20,363 nucleotides of DNA from Anaerolineaceae bacterium UBA4890 (GCA_002399085.1 DHCY01000035.1:61485-81847), one strand, 5' to 3'. Positions 7,338 through 14,730 are shown, counted from the stretch's first letter. A program made the numbers and translations. Notes: generated from the letters alone by a model not told the origin.

Positions 7338-7655
7338 TTAGGCTTCCTCTTTCCGGTAAAGCACTGCAGCGTCCAGGTTGGCAGGGCGTTCATGGTCTCC
7401 GGCAGCCACCAGGCTCAATTTCAGCATGTCATCCTCGATTTGGTAGATTCCTTCAAAATTACCAACCAATCCGAAAGTGTGCTTTTGCTGGTCCATATCA
7501 ATTTGATTGCCGTTGGTCTGCCAGGTACCGCTCGAGACGATACCCAGAGCATCGTAACGCGCTTCGAAAGTGCCGTTTTCCAGGAACTCAAAGTACAGAC
7601 CCGGATAAGGCTGATTTTCGATTTGAGACCATTTGCCTAAGATCGATCGGTCCAT
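7338..7655 (-). CDS. Small lipocalin-like protein of unknown function
   Basis: Encodes 105 residues. The pattern GKWSQ at the N-terminus, then FEFLENGTFEARY, SGTWQTNGNQI and GIYQIEDDMLKLSL, alternates short beta strands with turns. This is as expected for the small lipocalin-like or related beta-barrel domains that often begin with a G-x-W motif. There is no signal peptide and no Cys, so a cytoplasmic ligand-binding role is possible. It sits 9 nt after the CoA-transferase gene and 4 nt before the hydrolase, so it is firmly inside the operon. I do not recognise a named family and assign no function. Confidence 0.8.
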   Translation of the reverse strand: MDRSILGKWSQIENQPYPGLYFEFLENGTFEARYDALGIVSSGTWQTNGNQIDMDQQKHTFGLVGNFEGIYQIEDDMLKLSLVAAGDHERPANLDAAVLYRKEEA

Positions 7656-7664
7656 AACTTCTCC

Positions 7665-8984
7665 TTAAAAGAACTGCCTGTCCGGAACAATGCCCAGGCG
7701 GTGTGATTCTTCGCGGATCGATTCTCTAAAATCGGGGTGCGCGATTTTAATCAGGGCTTCCATACGCTTTTTGACCGAGAGACCGCGCAGTTGTGCGCTG
7801 CCATACTCGGTTACGATGGTGTCAACATCCTGGCTGGGCACAGTCACGCCAGCGCCGGGCGCCAGGGTGGGGACGATGGTTGAAATCGTGCCATTCTTGG
7901 CAGTTGAGCGCAGCGCGATGATGCCCTTGCCGCCTTCCGACATCTGGGCTCCACGGTGGGTATCCAGTTGACCGCCGGTGCCGCTGAAATGGCGGGTACC
8001 GATCGACTGTGAGCAGACCTGCCCCATTACGTCCACCTGGATGGCGGTGTTGATGCTGATCATGCGGTAGTTTTTGGCAATCACGTAAGGGTTGTTCACG
8101 TAGCTGCCGCGCATCAGGAGCACATCATCGCTTTCATTCATAAAGTCATACAGGGGCTGTGTGCCAATTGCGAAGGTGGCAACAATCTTGCCGGGCAGCA
8201 AGGTCTTGCGACTGCCATTCACTGCGCCGGAGGCACACAGTTTGTAGACACCATCGACCAATAGCTCAGAATGGATGCCAAGATTTTTGCGGTCGGAGAT
8301 GAAATCGGCAACGGCAGTAGGCATACCGCCAATACCGAGCTGGACTGTGCAGCCGTCTTCGATGAATTCGGCAACGTTGTGACCGATGAGTTCATCGATA
8401 TCGTTGGGGGTTGATGTGGGCACCTGAACAAGGGGGCTGTCAAACTCAACAAAATGATCGACCATTGAGAGGGGGATGACCACATCGCCATCGACCCACG
8501 GTAAGTTCCGGTTGACTTCCAGCACGACCATATCAGCAGCATCGATCATTTCGCGCTCAACAACTGCGCCCATCGAGAGGGATACCATCCCGTCTGCGTT
8601 GGGCGGCGTGCAAACACCTAACATCATATCCAGCTTGCCATTGTGCCCAATCAGCTTATCAGTGCCGGCTTTGTGCAGGTTGTTGGGAGTGTACGAGACA
8701 CGTCCTTCATGGTGAACAGCCCGGTCTGGCGCGCCATAAAACCAGTTTTCATTGAAAAAGCGCCCTTCCATTTCCGGTTTCATGAAGATGTCATAGGCAC
8801 GCATCGGCAGACAGGTCCAGGTCGTCACGTTTTCAAGACGGTCAGCCTGGCGGGCTAATTCCTCGAGGATACCCACTGGTTCAGAAGCGGCGATGCCGAT
8901 GGAAAGCGTCATGCCCGACTGGACCATGCCGACTGCCTCGGACATTCTGATCAGTTTACTTTGATATTCTTCTCGCCAGTTCAT
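7665..8984 (-). CDS. Acetyl-CoA hydrolase / CoA-transferase family protein (4-hydroxybutyrate CoA-transferase-like)
   Basis: Encodes 439 residues from the ATG at 8984 (MNWREEYQSK). An open frame continues 53 codons upstream but overlaps the KASIII gene and has no family-like sequence, so the shorter start is used, although its ribosome-binding site is weak. Family features seen: GVCTPPNADGMVSL, QLGIGGMPTAV (about 215-225), the GIHSE glutamate at about residue 240, the expected position of the covalent CoA-ester glutamate in 4-hydroxybutyrate CoA-transferase, SIGTRHFSGTGGQLD, and IVTEYGSAQLRG. These enzymes move CoA between acyl-CoA (often acetyl-CoA) and a free acid. The GGQLDTH segment differs from the more common GGQxDF/Y. 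In this operon it most likely activates an imported or released carboxylate (inference). Confidence 0.9.
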   Translation of the reverse strand: MNWREEYQSKLIRMSEAVGMVQSGMTLSIGIAASEPVGILEELARQADRLENVTTWTCLPMRAYDIFMKPEMEGRFFNENWFYGAPDRAVHHEGRVSYTPNNLHKAGTDKLIGHNGKLDMMLGVCTPPNADGMVSLSMGAVVEREMIDAADMVVLEVNRNLPWVDGDVVIPLSMVDHFVEFDSPLVQVPTSTPNDIDELIGHNVAEFIEDGCTVQLGIGGMPTAVADFISDRKNLGIHSELLVDGVYKLCASGAVNGSRKTLLPGKIVATFAIGTQPLYDFMNESDDVLLMRGSYVNNPYVIAKNYRMISINTAIQVDVMGQVCSQSIGTRHFSGTGGQLDTHRGAQMSEGGKGIIALRSTAKNGTISTIVPTLAPGAGVTVPSQDVDTIVTEYGSAQLRGLSVKKRMEALIKIAHPDFRESIREESHRLGIVPDRQFF

Positions 8985-8998
8985 CTTTTTTATTGCTT

Positions 8999-10006
8999 TC
9001 AGGACATGATGAAACAGGCAGCAGCCTGGTTGTAACCAACACCGGAGCCACAGAAGACTACGCGCATGCCAGAGGTGATCTTGCCCTGCGCAATCGCGTC
9101 GTGAAAGGCGATGGGCAGGCAGGCGGAACCCATGTAGCCCCATTTATCCATGATGTAATGGGCTTTCTCGATCGGCAAACCAAGATCTTCCATCACAATT
9201 CCGATGCTCTTGATATTAACCTGGGTGAAGATGATGTGGTCAATATCACTCACTTCAAAGCCGCCGTTTGCTGCGCATTCGCGTACGCGCGCAGGCCAGC
9301 CTTCGTGATTGACCGTAGGCGGGAAGGGAGTGACCAGCTTGACCTTGGTGCGACCAGCTTCAACACTTTCGACAGTGGCAGGTTCGTAGGTGCCACCGGA
9401 GTAGATGCCCCAATGCTTGTGGTAGGAGCCATCTGCTTTAATGGAGCTGGAGATGAAACCGGGTTTGTCTGTAGCGCCAACTACGGCTGCCCCTGCCCCA
9501 TCTCCATAAAAGAAGGAAGTGACATCGTGTTTTACGTCGGCAAGCTTGTGCATCATGTATGCGCCAATCACCAGGATGTATTTCAGGTGTGGGTTGGTTG
9601 CAATCAGACCGGCAGCCTGCGTCAGGGCGGTAGGGAAAGAGGCGCAAGCGCAGCCAACATCCCAGGTGCCTGCGTTGACACAACCCAGTTTATATTGGGT
9701 GACAACGGAGGTTGCCGGGGTGATGTAATCGGGGCTGTCGGTGCCGACGATGACCAGGTCGATATCTTCGGCGGTCAAACCGGCGTCCGCGATGGCAGCC
9801 TTACCTGCTTCAACCGCCAAATCTGAGGTTGCCCAATCGTCGGGGGCATAAAAACGGGTTTTAATACCGCTGCTGGCTTCAAATTTGAAGACCACACCAG
9901 CAAGTTTTTCACTGGTTTCGCCCATCCATTGGGAGAAGGTTTCGTTTGTGATTTCATTTTCGGGAATGTACATCCCGGTTCCTAAAATTGTAGCGTAACG
10001 AGCCAT
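8999..10006 (-). CDS. 3-oxoacyl-ACP synthase III-like (KASIII/FabH-fold) protein with altered active site
   Basis: Encodes 335 residues of the thiolase-superfamily KASIII type. Family landmarks are the N-terminal ILGTGMYIPENEITN, SSGIKTRFYAPDDWATSDLA, the nucleophile region DVGCACASF with Cys121 aligning to FabH Cys112, FFYGDGAGAAVV, and the C-terminal GSGVGYNQAAACFI. By alignment by eye, the FabH His of HQAN is Thr261 (FTQVNIKS) and the Asn of GNTSAAS is Tyr291 (KWGYMGSA). The nucleophile is therefore kept but both residues of the decarboxylation site are lost. It may carry out acyl transfer, a non-decarboxylative Claisen step or its reverse, or thioester hydrolysis. The start ATG has a GAAAGGAAAA ribosome-binding site. 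It lies 41 nt after the SDR gene and 14 nt before the CoA-transferase. Confidence 0.88.
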   Translation of the reverse strand: MARYATILGTGMYIPENEITNETFSQWMGETSEKLAGVVFKFEASSGIKTRFYAPDDWATSDLAVEAGKAAIADAGLTAEDIDLVIVGTDSPDYITPATSVVTQYKLGCVNAGTWDVGCACASFPTALTQAAGLIATNPHLKYILVIGAYMMHKLADVKHDVTSFFYGDGAGAAVVGATDKPGFISSSIKADGSYHKHWGIYSGGTYEPATVESVEAGRTKVKLVTPFPPTVNHEGWPARVRECAANGGFEVSDIDHIIFTQVNIKSIGIVMEDLGLPIEKAHYIMDKWGYMGSACLPIAFHDAIAQGKITSGMRVVFCGSGVGYNQAAACFIMS

Positions 10007-10047
10007 AGTTTTTCCTTTCGTTTATCCTAACTTTTTTCCAGGCTCAT

Positions 10048-10812
10048 TTACGTGCCCAAAACGATACCACCATCCACGCTGATTACAGTTCCATGGACAT
10101 AGGATGATTCGTCGCTTGCAAGCCAGGCATACACTTTGGCAATTTCTTCAGGTTTGCCCAGTCGTTTCAAAGGAGCGCTGGCAGCCATACCTTCCAGGAC
10201 CTTCTCGGGCATTTTCAGGACCATCTCGGTCAGGATAAAGCCCGGCGCAACAGCGTTAACGCGGATGTTGTATTTGCCCAGTTCGCGTGCCCAGGTTTTT
10301 GTCATTCCGATGACGGCAAACTTAGTAGCGGCGTAATTGGTTTGACCAAAGTTCCCATAAAGACCGACCACGCTGGAGGCGCTGACGATCGACCCGCCAC
10401 CCTGCTTGATCATATAAGGAACAACAGCCTGGGTGCAGTTGAAGACACCCTTGAGATTGACAGCGATGACGGCATCAAATGCCTCTTCACTCATTTGACC
10501 AACCAGCTCGCCTTCCTTGAATTTGACAAACTGACCATCACGGGTAATGCCGGCGTTGTTGATCAGGACGTCGATGCGACCGTAGCGTTTGGCAACTTCA
10601 TCAATCCATTCCTGCACTTCCTGGCGGTTGACCACGTTGACCTTCCAAAAACTGGCATCGTTGCCCAGTTGTTGGGCAAGGGCTTGCCCGGCTTCTTCGT
10701 TGACGTCGCAGATGACGACTTTTGCGCCTTCAGCAGCAAACTTCTCGGCAGTTGCTTTGCCGATTCCTGCGGCTCCACCGGTGATGATACATACTTTATC
10801 TTGCAATAGCAT
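10048..10812 (-). CDS. Short-chain dehydrogenase/reductase, FabG/3-hydroxyacyl dehydrogenase-like
   Basis: Encodes 254 residues of a classical SDR. Seen are the cofactor motif TGGAAGIG (11-18), NNAG (85-88), and catalytic Ser147, Tyr160 and Lys164 (YAATK) at the usual spacing. The C-terminal region resembles FabG. An acidic residue ends the second strand (VICD, Asp36), which usually favours NAD(H) over NADP(H) and so fits an oxidative, catabolic direction; this is inference. It is the first gene of the operon, with ribosome-binding site AAAGGAGAG 6 nt before ATG. Likely substrate class is a 3-hydroxyacyl/3-oxoacyl thioester, given the KASIII-like and CoA-transferase neighbours. A broader alcohol dehydrogenase role cannot be excluded. 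Confidence 0.9.
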   Translation of the reverse strand: MLLQDKVCIITGGAAGIGKATAEKFAAEGAKVVICDVNEEAGQALAQQLGNDASFWKVNVVNRQEVQEWIDEVAKRYGRIDVLINNAGITRDGQFVKFKEGELVGQMSEEAFDAVIAVNLKGVFNCTQAVVPYMIKQGGGSIVSASSVVGLYGNFGQTNYAATKFAVIGMTKTWARELGKYNIRVNAVAPGFILTEMVLKMPEKVLEGMAASAPLKRLGKPEEIAKVYAWLASDESSYVHGTVISVDGGIVLGT

Positions 10813-10875
10813 ACTTCTCTCCTTTAGTATTCGCTGTAAAGACCTGAATTTTATGGAAACCCCTGATTATTTTCA

Positions 10876-10940
10876 TTTATACACAAGTGGAGTAACAAAT
10901 CGGTTACAAATTGGGGTGAATTTTGGATCAGTTACAGATT
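10876..10940 (-). promoter_or_regulatory. Candidate promoter and direct-repeat operator for the ten-gene operon
   Basis: On the minus strand TTTGTAAC (10910-10903) and TTTGTTAC (10899-10892) repeat with an 11-bp period. A weaker third copy, CTTGTGTA (10887-10880), runs into a TATAAA -10 candidate (10881-10876). A further copy, TCTGTAAC (10938-10931), lies 28 bp upstream. GTAAC/GTTAC also form an inverted pair (10892-10907). No consensus -35 is present. Repeats one helical turn apart over the -35 region are what SARP-type activators bind. The 5' leader would be about 55 nt. Confidence 0.5.
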
Positions 10941-11033
10941 TGACTGTGTTGGATATTGGGTGGGTCTGGGATCTGCCCATACGGAGAAGGCTTGTCCCCG
11001 CCGGGATGGCGTGGAAGGAATCAGTCGTTGCAG

Positions 11034-11094
11034 GGCGCGATTGAGGACGTCGTGGCAGATTTGGAAGTAGGCGTTTGAACGTCCTCAATCCGCC
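11034..11094 (+). repeat. Covarying hairpin element, copy C
   Basis: GGCGCGATTGAGGACGT (11034-11050) pairs with ACGTCCTCAATCCGCC (11079-11094), with a one-base bulge and a 28-nt loop. It has the same arm core (GATTGAGG/CCTCAATC) and the same overall size as copies A and B at 405-549, but its own apical base pairs (ACGT/ACGT). Confidence 0.8.
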
Positions 11095-11120
11095 GTAAGG
11101 AACAATCGAGGAAAACAACA

Positions 11121-11132
11121 TTTCACGTGAAA
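11121..11132. other. 12-bp perfect palindrome TTTCACGTGAAA
   Basis: A perfect 12-bp dyad in the gap between the regulator gene and the operon promoter. It could be a protein-binding site, but it is about 310 bp upstream of the SDR start and no partner is evident. Confidence 0.35.
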
Positions 11133-11250
11133 ATCACCTCATCCACCACTTCGTGGTCCCCCTTCTCCAAGGAGAAGGCTTGCCCCCATCGGGGCAGCGT
11201 GGGAGCCGTCCCTTTCGGGGCATCAGTAATCCACCATAGGCTAGTTGAGC

Positions 11251-11299
11251 TATCACCTATCAGCTATCAACTATCAGCTATCAGCTATGAGCTATCAGT
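11251..11299. repeat. Heptamer array of TATCAGC type, 7 units
   Basis: Seven contiguous 7-bp units (TATCACC, TATCAGC, TATCAAC, TATCAGC, TATCAGC, TATGAGC, TATCAGT) run into the last codons and stop of the regulator gene (stop at 11295-11297). Confidence 0.9.
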
Positions 11300-14200
11300 C
11301 ATGCCCTGTCAACTCTGCAAACACCTTCATCAACTCCTCCGGTTCTGAGCGAGGACCGTATTCTTTATGGTAAACATCAAGCGCTTGCTGATAGACCTTG
11401 CGAAGCATCGCCAGGTTGCCGAGCGCGTGATAAATTTGCATCTGGTATTGATACCCTGCTTCCAGCAGTGGTTCCTGCCGAACCAGGCGATTGCTCAGCT
11501 CCAGCGCATACTCAAACTCTTTTGCCTGGATTGCAGTTTCGATCGCCCTGCCCAGACTTTGCAGGTAAAGGCGGTGGAAATAATGCACCTCTGGCATGAA
11601 GAACTCCTGCAAAGGTTCACCCTCCAGGAGTCGACCATCATACAGATCGAGGGCTGCCTGCTGGTCTTCCAGGTCAGGGCTGAGTGCCAGTTTCTCAAAA
11701 TGATCAATATCCAGGTAAATATAGAGATTGGGATTGAGTTGATATTGTTCGCCATTTCGGATGACGAAAAGAGGGCTCTCTTTGGCAGGTCGGTCAGGTT
11801 CGAGCGCTTGGTTGAGAGCGCTGAGCGTAACCTTAAAATTATTATTTGCGGTCGTTTCGTCGGCATTGGGCCAGAAATAGATGGAGAGTTGGTCTTTGCT
11901 GATGCCTTTCGCGCGGTTTAGTGCCAGAGCTTGCAGCATTTGGCGCGCTTTTTCGCGCTTCCAGGTTTCGGACCCCACCAATTTTTTGCCTTTACGCACC
12001 TCAAAACCGCCCAAAAGTTTTATACCCAGGCTGTAGCCAGGATGATAATTGCCACCAGGTTGGGAAGGCGGGAGCAGTTGGTTGACCAGTTCAGGCTGAA
12101 TTTGTTTCTCCCTCGCCCAACAGAGCAATGGAAAGAACGTATAGGGGTCATCCGAACCGAGCAGACTTGGCTGCGTTAGCAAAAACTGATAGTTGTGTTG
12201 CTGGATCAGCCCCAGGCTTTGCTCCAGGAAAAGGATGGCAGAGTTGGTGTAACCTTGTTTTTGGGCAGTGTAGGCTTCCCATAATAAGGAAGCGGCTTTC
12301 GCCAAACGATCATGCACCTTATCGGCGAGTGAATCTGCCACCGAGAGAATATCGGAGGCGGAATCGTAATCGCCTGCCTCCGCCAGTGCCGCGCCGAGCG
12401 AGATTCGCACCATCAGACCGATCCATTCGTCACCGGCGTTGCCGGCAATGATCAACGCTTTGTCGGCAATTTGCCTGGCTTCCTCCAGATGCCCGGCATA
12501 ACCAACCAGGCGGCATAACCCCCAGAGCGGTTCCACGTGAATACGCACGATGTCTACGTTCTGAATGGCATACTCGTAAAGCTCGCGGATTTGCTGGATA
12601 CCCTGGGCGTCCAACCCTTGTTGAAGATCGAGCTGCAAAGCATGTCCAAGACGGATTTTTGCCAGCGCTTCCACATAGTTTGCTTGAAGCTGGCGGGAGA
12701 CCTGCAAACCTTTCTCTGCATACTGTAGCGCCAGGTGGGGCTCACCTCCCAGTGAATAGAATAAGGAGAGCAAAAGAGACGCCTCACGATGAAAACGCTG
12801 TGGTCGGGCAACTGACAACTCCGCCAGACCCGGCTCAAGCTTCTGCAGCAGGCGCAGACCTTCTTCCAGCCTGCCAGCCCGCAGATATAACCGTGCCTGG
12901 ATGAAGGATTGTGCTTCAGCATTATGACTGGAAAGTTCACGGGCTTTCTGCAGGCTTCGCTCGGCATCGAGCAAGGCACCCTGGTTGACATGGTTTTCTG
13001 CGATTTGGGTAAGCAGGCTGGCAACTTCCAGCGGATATTCAAGCGGGTCAAGCAGCGCCAGGGCGCGGTCAAGCAGCTGATTGGCATTGACCGGTCTGAG
13101 CGTATCCAGATAGACCTGGGCTTGTCCGCGCATTGCCAGGCTGGTGCCCCAGGCATTGTTCAGGTTTTGATACAGGCGCTGTGCCGTGCGGTACGATTCT
13201 AACGCCTGGTCGAAATTTGCTTCCATGCGGTCGATTTCGCCCAAAAGATAATTGCCAAAGGGGTAATTACCCCGCTCGACAGCAGGGATTTGCTCGAGCC
13301 AGAAGCGCACGCTTTGTTTCAAGCCCGACTGCAGCAGTCGGTCGCCGACATCGTCCAAAATCTGGCGGATGCGGGCGTAATCTTTGGCTGAGATCAGATG
13401 CGCGATCGCCCGCTCCCAATAATGGTGCGCGCTGTAATAGCTGGCGACTTTGCGATGCAAAGCTTTTGCTTTTTCGGGATTTTTATTGAGTTGAGCCAAC
13501 AAAAATTCCCTGAAAATGTAATGATAACGCAGCACATCCGGTTTGAGCTGCTCGATGAACAGCCCCGATTTATATAATTCATTCAATGTGCTGGCGCTGT
13601 CCTGGGTGTCCATCAAAAAATCACAGGTATCGCTGTCAAGAAATTGCAGGATCGAAGTATCGATCAGGAATTCTTTGTGTTCTTCGGTCTGCATATCCAG
13701 CACTTCTTCAGCCAGGTAGGCAAAGAGGTTCGCCAGAGAGGGAACGCTTTTCTCTTCCAGCAGATCGTCAAGCAGCGATTCCGGGGAAGCCTTGATCGAT
13801 TGCCAGACAACCTGCAGCCCGATAGCCCAGCCTTCGGTACGCTGGTGCAGAAGGGAGACATCCTCGGCATCAAGGTTTAGCTGGTAGGTAAAATTGTAGA
13901 GGTCGCGCGTCTCAGCGGGGGTGAAGCTGAGCGAGTCTTTATCGAATTCCAGCAGTTTCCCCTGGATACGCCACTTGTTCATGGAAGGCAAACCAACCGG
14001 CAAACGGCTGAGGATCATGACATGCAAATTGCCTGGCAGATGCTCAATAAACCAATCGACCATCTCCAAAACTTCTCCTGAATCCTGGATGCCCTGGAAG
14101 TCGTCCAGCACCAAAAGTGCAGGCTGAGTGAGCCCTGTGCATAGCGAGTTCAATAAAACAATCAGGCATTCCTGGAAGTTTGCCTGGCTGTCCTCGAGCA

Positions 14201-14504
14201 CGCGCATAGCCGGCTGCCCTAGTTTTTTGCCACCCTGGTTGAAGGCGGTGCAGAGGTAGGTGAGGAAAAGACGCGGGTCGCGCTCGTTGCGGGAGACCGT
14301 GTACCAAAAGACAGGTGTGTTCAGGCTTTGGGTGAGCGTGAGGGCGGAAGTGGTTTTACCGTAGCCAGTTTCGCAGGTCAGGACTGTGAGTGGGTACGAT
14401 AAGCAATTCTTGAGCAGGGCTTGCACCCTTGGGCGCGCCAGGATGGCACTGCGCTGCGCCGGCGGAGTGAGTTTGCTCAGAATAATCTGATTGCGGTTGG
14501 TCAT
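11295..14504 (-). CDS. MalT-like STAND ATPase transcriptional regulator with SARP-type (winged helix + BTAD) C-terminus
   Basis: Encodes 1069 residues. The N-terminal ATPase resembles MalT: LSKLTPPAQR at the start, Walker A CETGYGKTT (44-52), Walker B ALLVLDDFQ (129-137). A long helical TPR-like region follows from about 330 to 800. From about residue 826 (LGIKLLGGFEVRKGKK) there is an OmpR/SARP-type winged helix, then a bacterial transcriptional activation (BTAD) domain to the end. Typical MalT proteins end in a LuxR-type helix-turn-helix; here that is replaced. Such proteins bind an inducer and ATP, oligomerise and activate transcription. It lies directly upstream of the ten-gene operon on the same strand, and the operon promoter carries 11-bp direct repeats, so it is a candidate activator of that operon. 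The start ATG has no Shine-Dalgarno sequence; see the palindrome at 14506-14525. Confidence 0.9.
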   Translation of the reverse strand: MTNRNQIILSKLTPPAQRSAILARPRVQALLKNCLSYPLTVLTCETGYGKTTSALTLTQSLNTPVFWYTVSRNERDPRLFLTYLCTAFNQGGKKLGQPAMRVLEDSQANFQECLIVLLNSLCTGLTQPALLVLDDFQGIQDSGEVLEMVDWFIEHLPGNLHVMILSRLPVGLPSMNKWRIQGKLLEFDKDSLSFTPAETRDLYNFTYQLNLDAEDVSLLHQRTEGWAIGLQVVWQSIKASPESLLDDLLEEKSVPSLANLFAYLAEEVLDMQTEEHKEFLIDTSILQFLDSDTCDFLMDTQDSASTLNELYKSGLFIEQLKPDVLRYHYIFREFLLAQLNKNPEKAKALHRKVASYYSAHHYWERAIAHLISAKDYARIRQILDDVGDRLLQSGLKQSVRFWLEQIPAVERGNYPFGNYLLGEIDRMEANFDQALESYRTAQRLYQNLNNAWGTSLAMRGQAQVYLDTLRPVNANQLLDRALALLDPLEYPLEVASLLTQIAENHVNQGALLDAERSLQKARELSSHNAEAQSFIQARLYLRAGRLEEGLRLLQKLEPGLAELSVARPQRFHREASLLLSLFYSLGGEPHLALQYAEKGLQVSRQLQANYVEALAKIRLGHALQLDLQQGLDAQGIQQIRELYEYAIQNVDIVRIHVEPLWGLCRLVGYAGHLEEARQIADKALIIAGNAGDEWIGLMVRISLGAALAEAGDYDSASDILSVADSLADKVHDRLAKAASLLWEAYTAQKQGYTNSAILFLEQSLGLIQQHNYQFLLTQPSLLGSDDPYTFFPLLCWAREKQIQPELVNQLLPPSQPGGNYHPGYSLGIKLLGGFEVRKGKKLVGSETWKREKARQMLQALALNRAKGISKDQLSIYFWPNADETTANNNFKVTLSALNQALEPDRPAKESPLFVIRNGEQYQLNPNLYIYLDIDHFEKLALSPDLEDQQAALDLYDGRLLEGEPLQEFFMPEVHYFHRLYLQSLGRAIETAIQAKEFEYALELSNRLVRQEPLLEAGYQYQMQIYHALGNLAMLRKVYQQALDVYHKEYGPRSEPEELMKVFAELTGHD

Positions 14505-14505
14505 T

Positions 14506-14525
14506 GTGAAGTAATTTTACTTCAC
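14506..14525 (-). promoter_or_regulatory. Palindrome overlapping the start region of the regulator gene
   Basis: GTGAAGTAA and TTACTTCAC form a perfect 9-bp inverted repeat with a 2-bp centre, ending one base before the start codon. On the minus strand its centre contains TAAAAT (14519-14514), a possible -10 element only 9 bp before ATG. The mRNA might then be leaderless or nearly so, and the dyad could be an autoregulatory operator. No Shine-Dalgarno sequence is present. Confidence 0.45.
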
Positions 14526-14663
14526 GTTGAAAAGAGGGGGAGTGCGGGTGATTTATGGGCTGGTGAGGGTTCACATTCGCCTCATTTTTCGTAGGGGCGC
14601 CCCCTGCACTCGTAAGGGTCCACGGTCGCCCTTCGGAACTCACGCTGGTATTCTATGCAAACG

Positions 14664-14694
14664 TTTGCCGGGTTCAAATGCTCAACCCGGCAAA
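14664..14694. terminator. Strong stem-loop downstream of the M29 aminopeptidase gene
   Basis: TTTGCCGGGTT (14664-14674) pairs perfectly with AACCCGGCAAA (14684-14694) around a 9-nt loop, 37 bp past the aminopeptidase stop. On the minus strand the T-run comes before the stem rather than after it, so this is not a classical terminator. The core and loop length match 31-59 and 640-662. The rest of the gap 14505-14730 holds no gene; GGGGCGCCCC at about 14594 is a 10-bp palindrome. Confidence 0.55.
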
Positions 14695-14730
14695 TGAAAA
14701 AAACTGGCACATCAATGACAAACGCATTGA

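Larger units (their letters stand above)
10983..11204. repeat. Dispersed repeat, two direct copies
   Basis: GGAGAAGGCTTGTCCCCGCC... at 10983-11017 recurs with substitutions as GGAGAAGGCTTGCCCCCATC... at 11171-11204; both continue as a GGG-rich stretch into GCGTGG(A/G)AG. The second copy is preceded by CCTTCTCC and forms the palindrome CCTTCTCCAAGGAGAAGG (11161-11178). The 482-bp gap 10813-11294 holds no gene. It carries these copies, the operon promoter, hairpin copy C, a small palindrome and a heptamer array. Confidence 0.65.

Noticed and set aside
7334..7393. Longer start for the alpha/beta hydrolase gene
   Set aside because: The extra 20 codons overlap the upstream small gene; the ATG at 7333 has a better ribosome-binding site and gives the normal N-terminus.
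8985..9143. Longer start for the CoA-transferase gene
   Set aside because: The extra 53 codons overlap the KASIII gene and read as Arg/Leu/His-rich non-family sequence; MNWREEYQSK fits the family start.
8993..9826. Plus-strand open frame of 277 codons opposite the KASIII-like gene
   Set aside because: It lies almost wholly inside a gene with clear family motifs on the other strand; its sequence has no family features and no ribosome-binding site.
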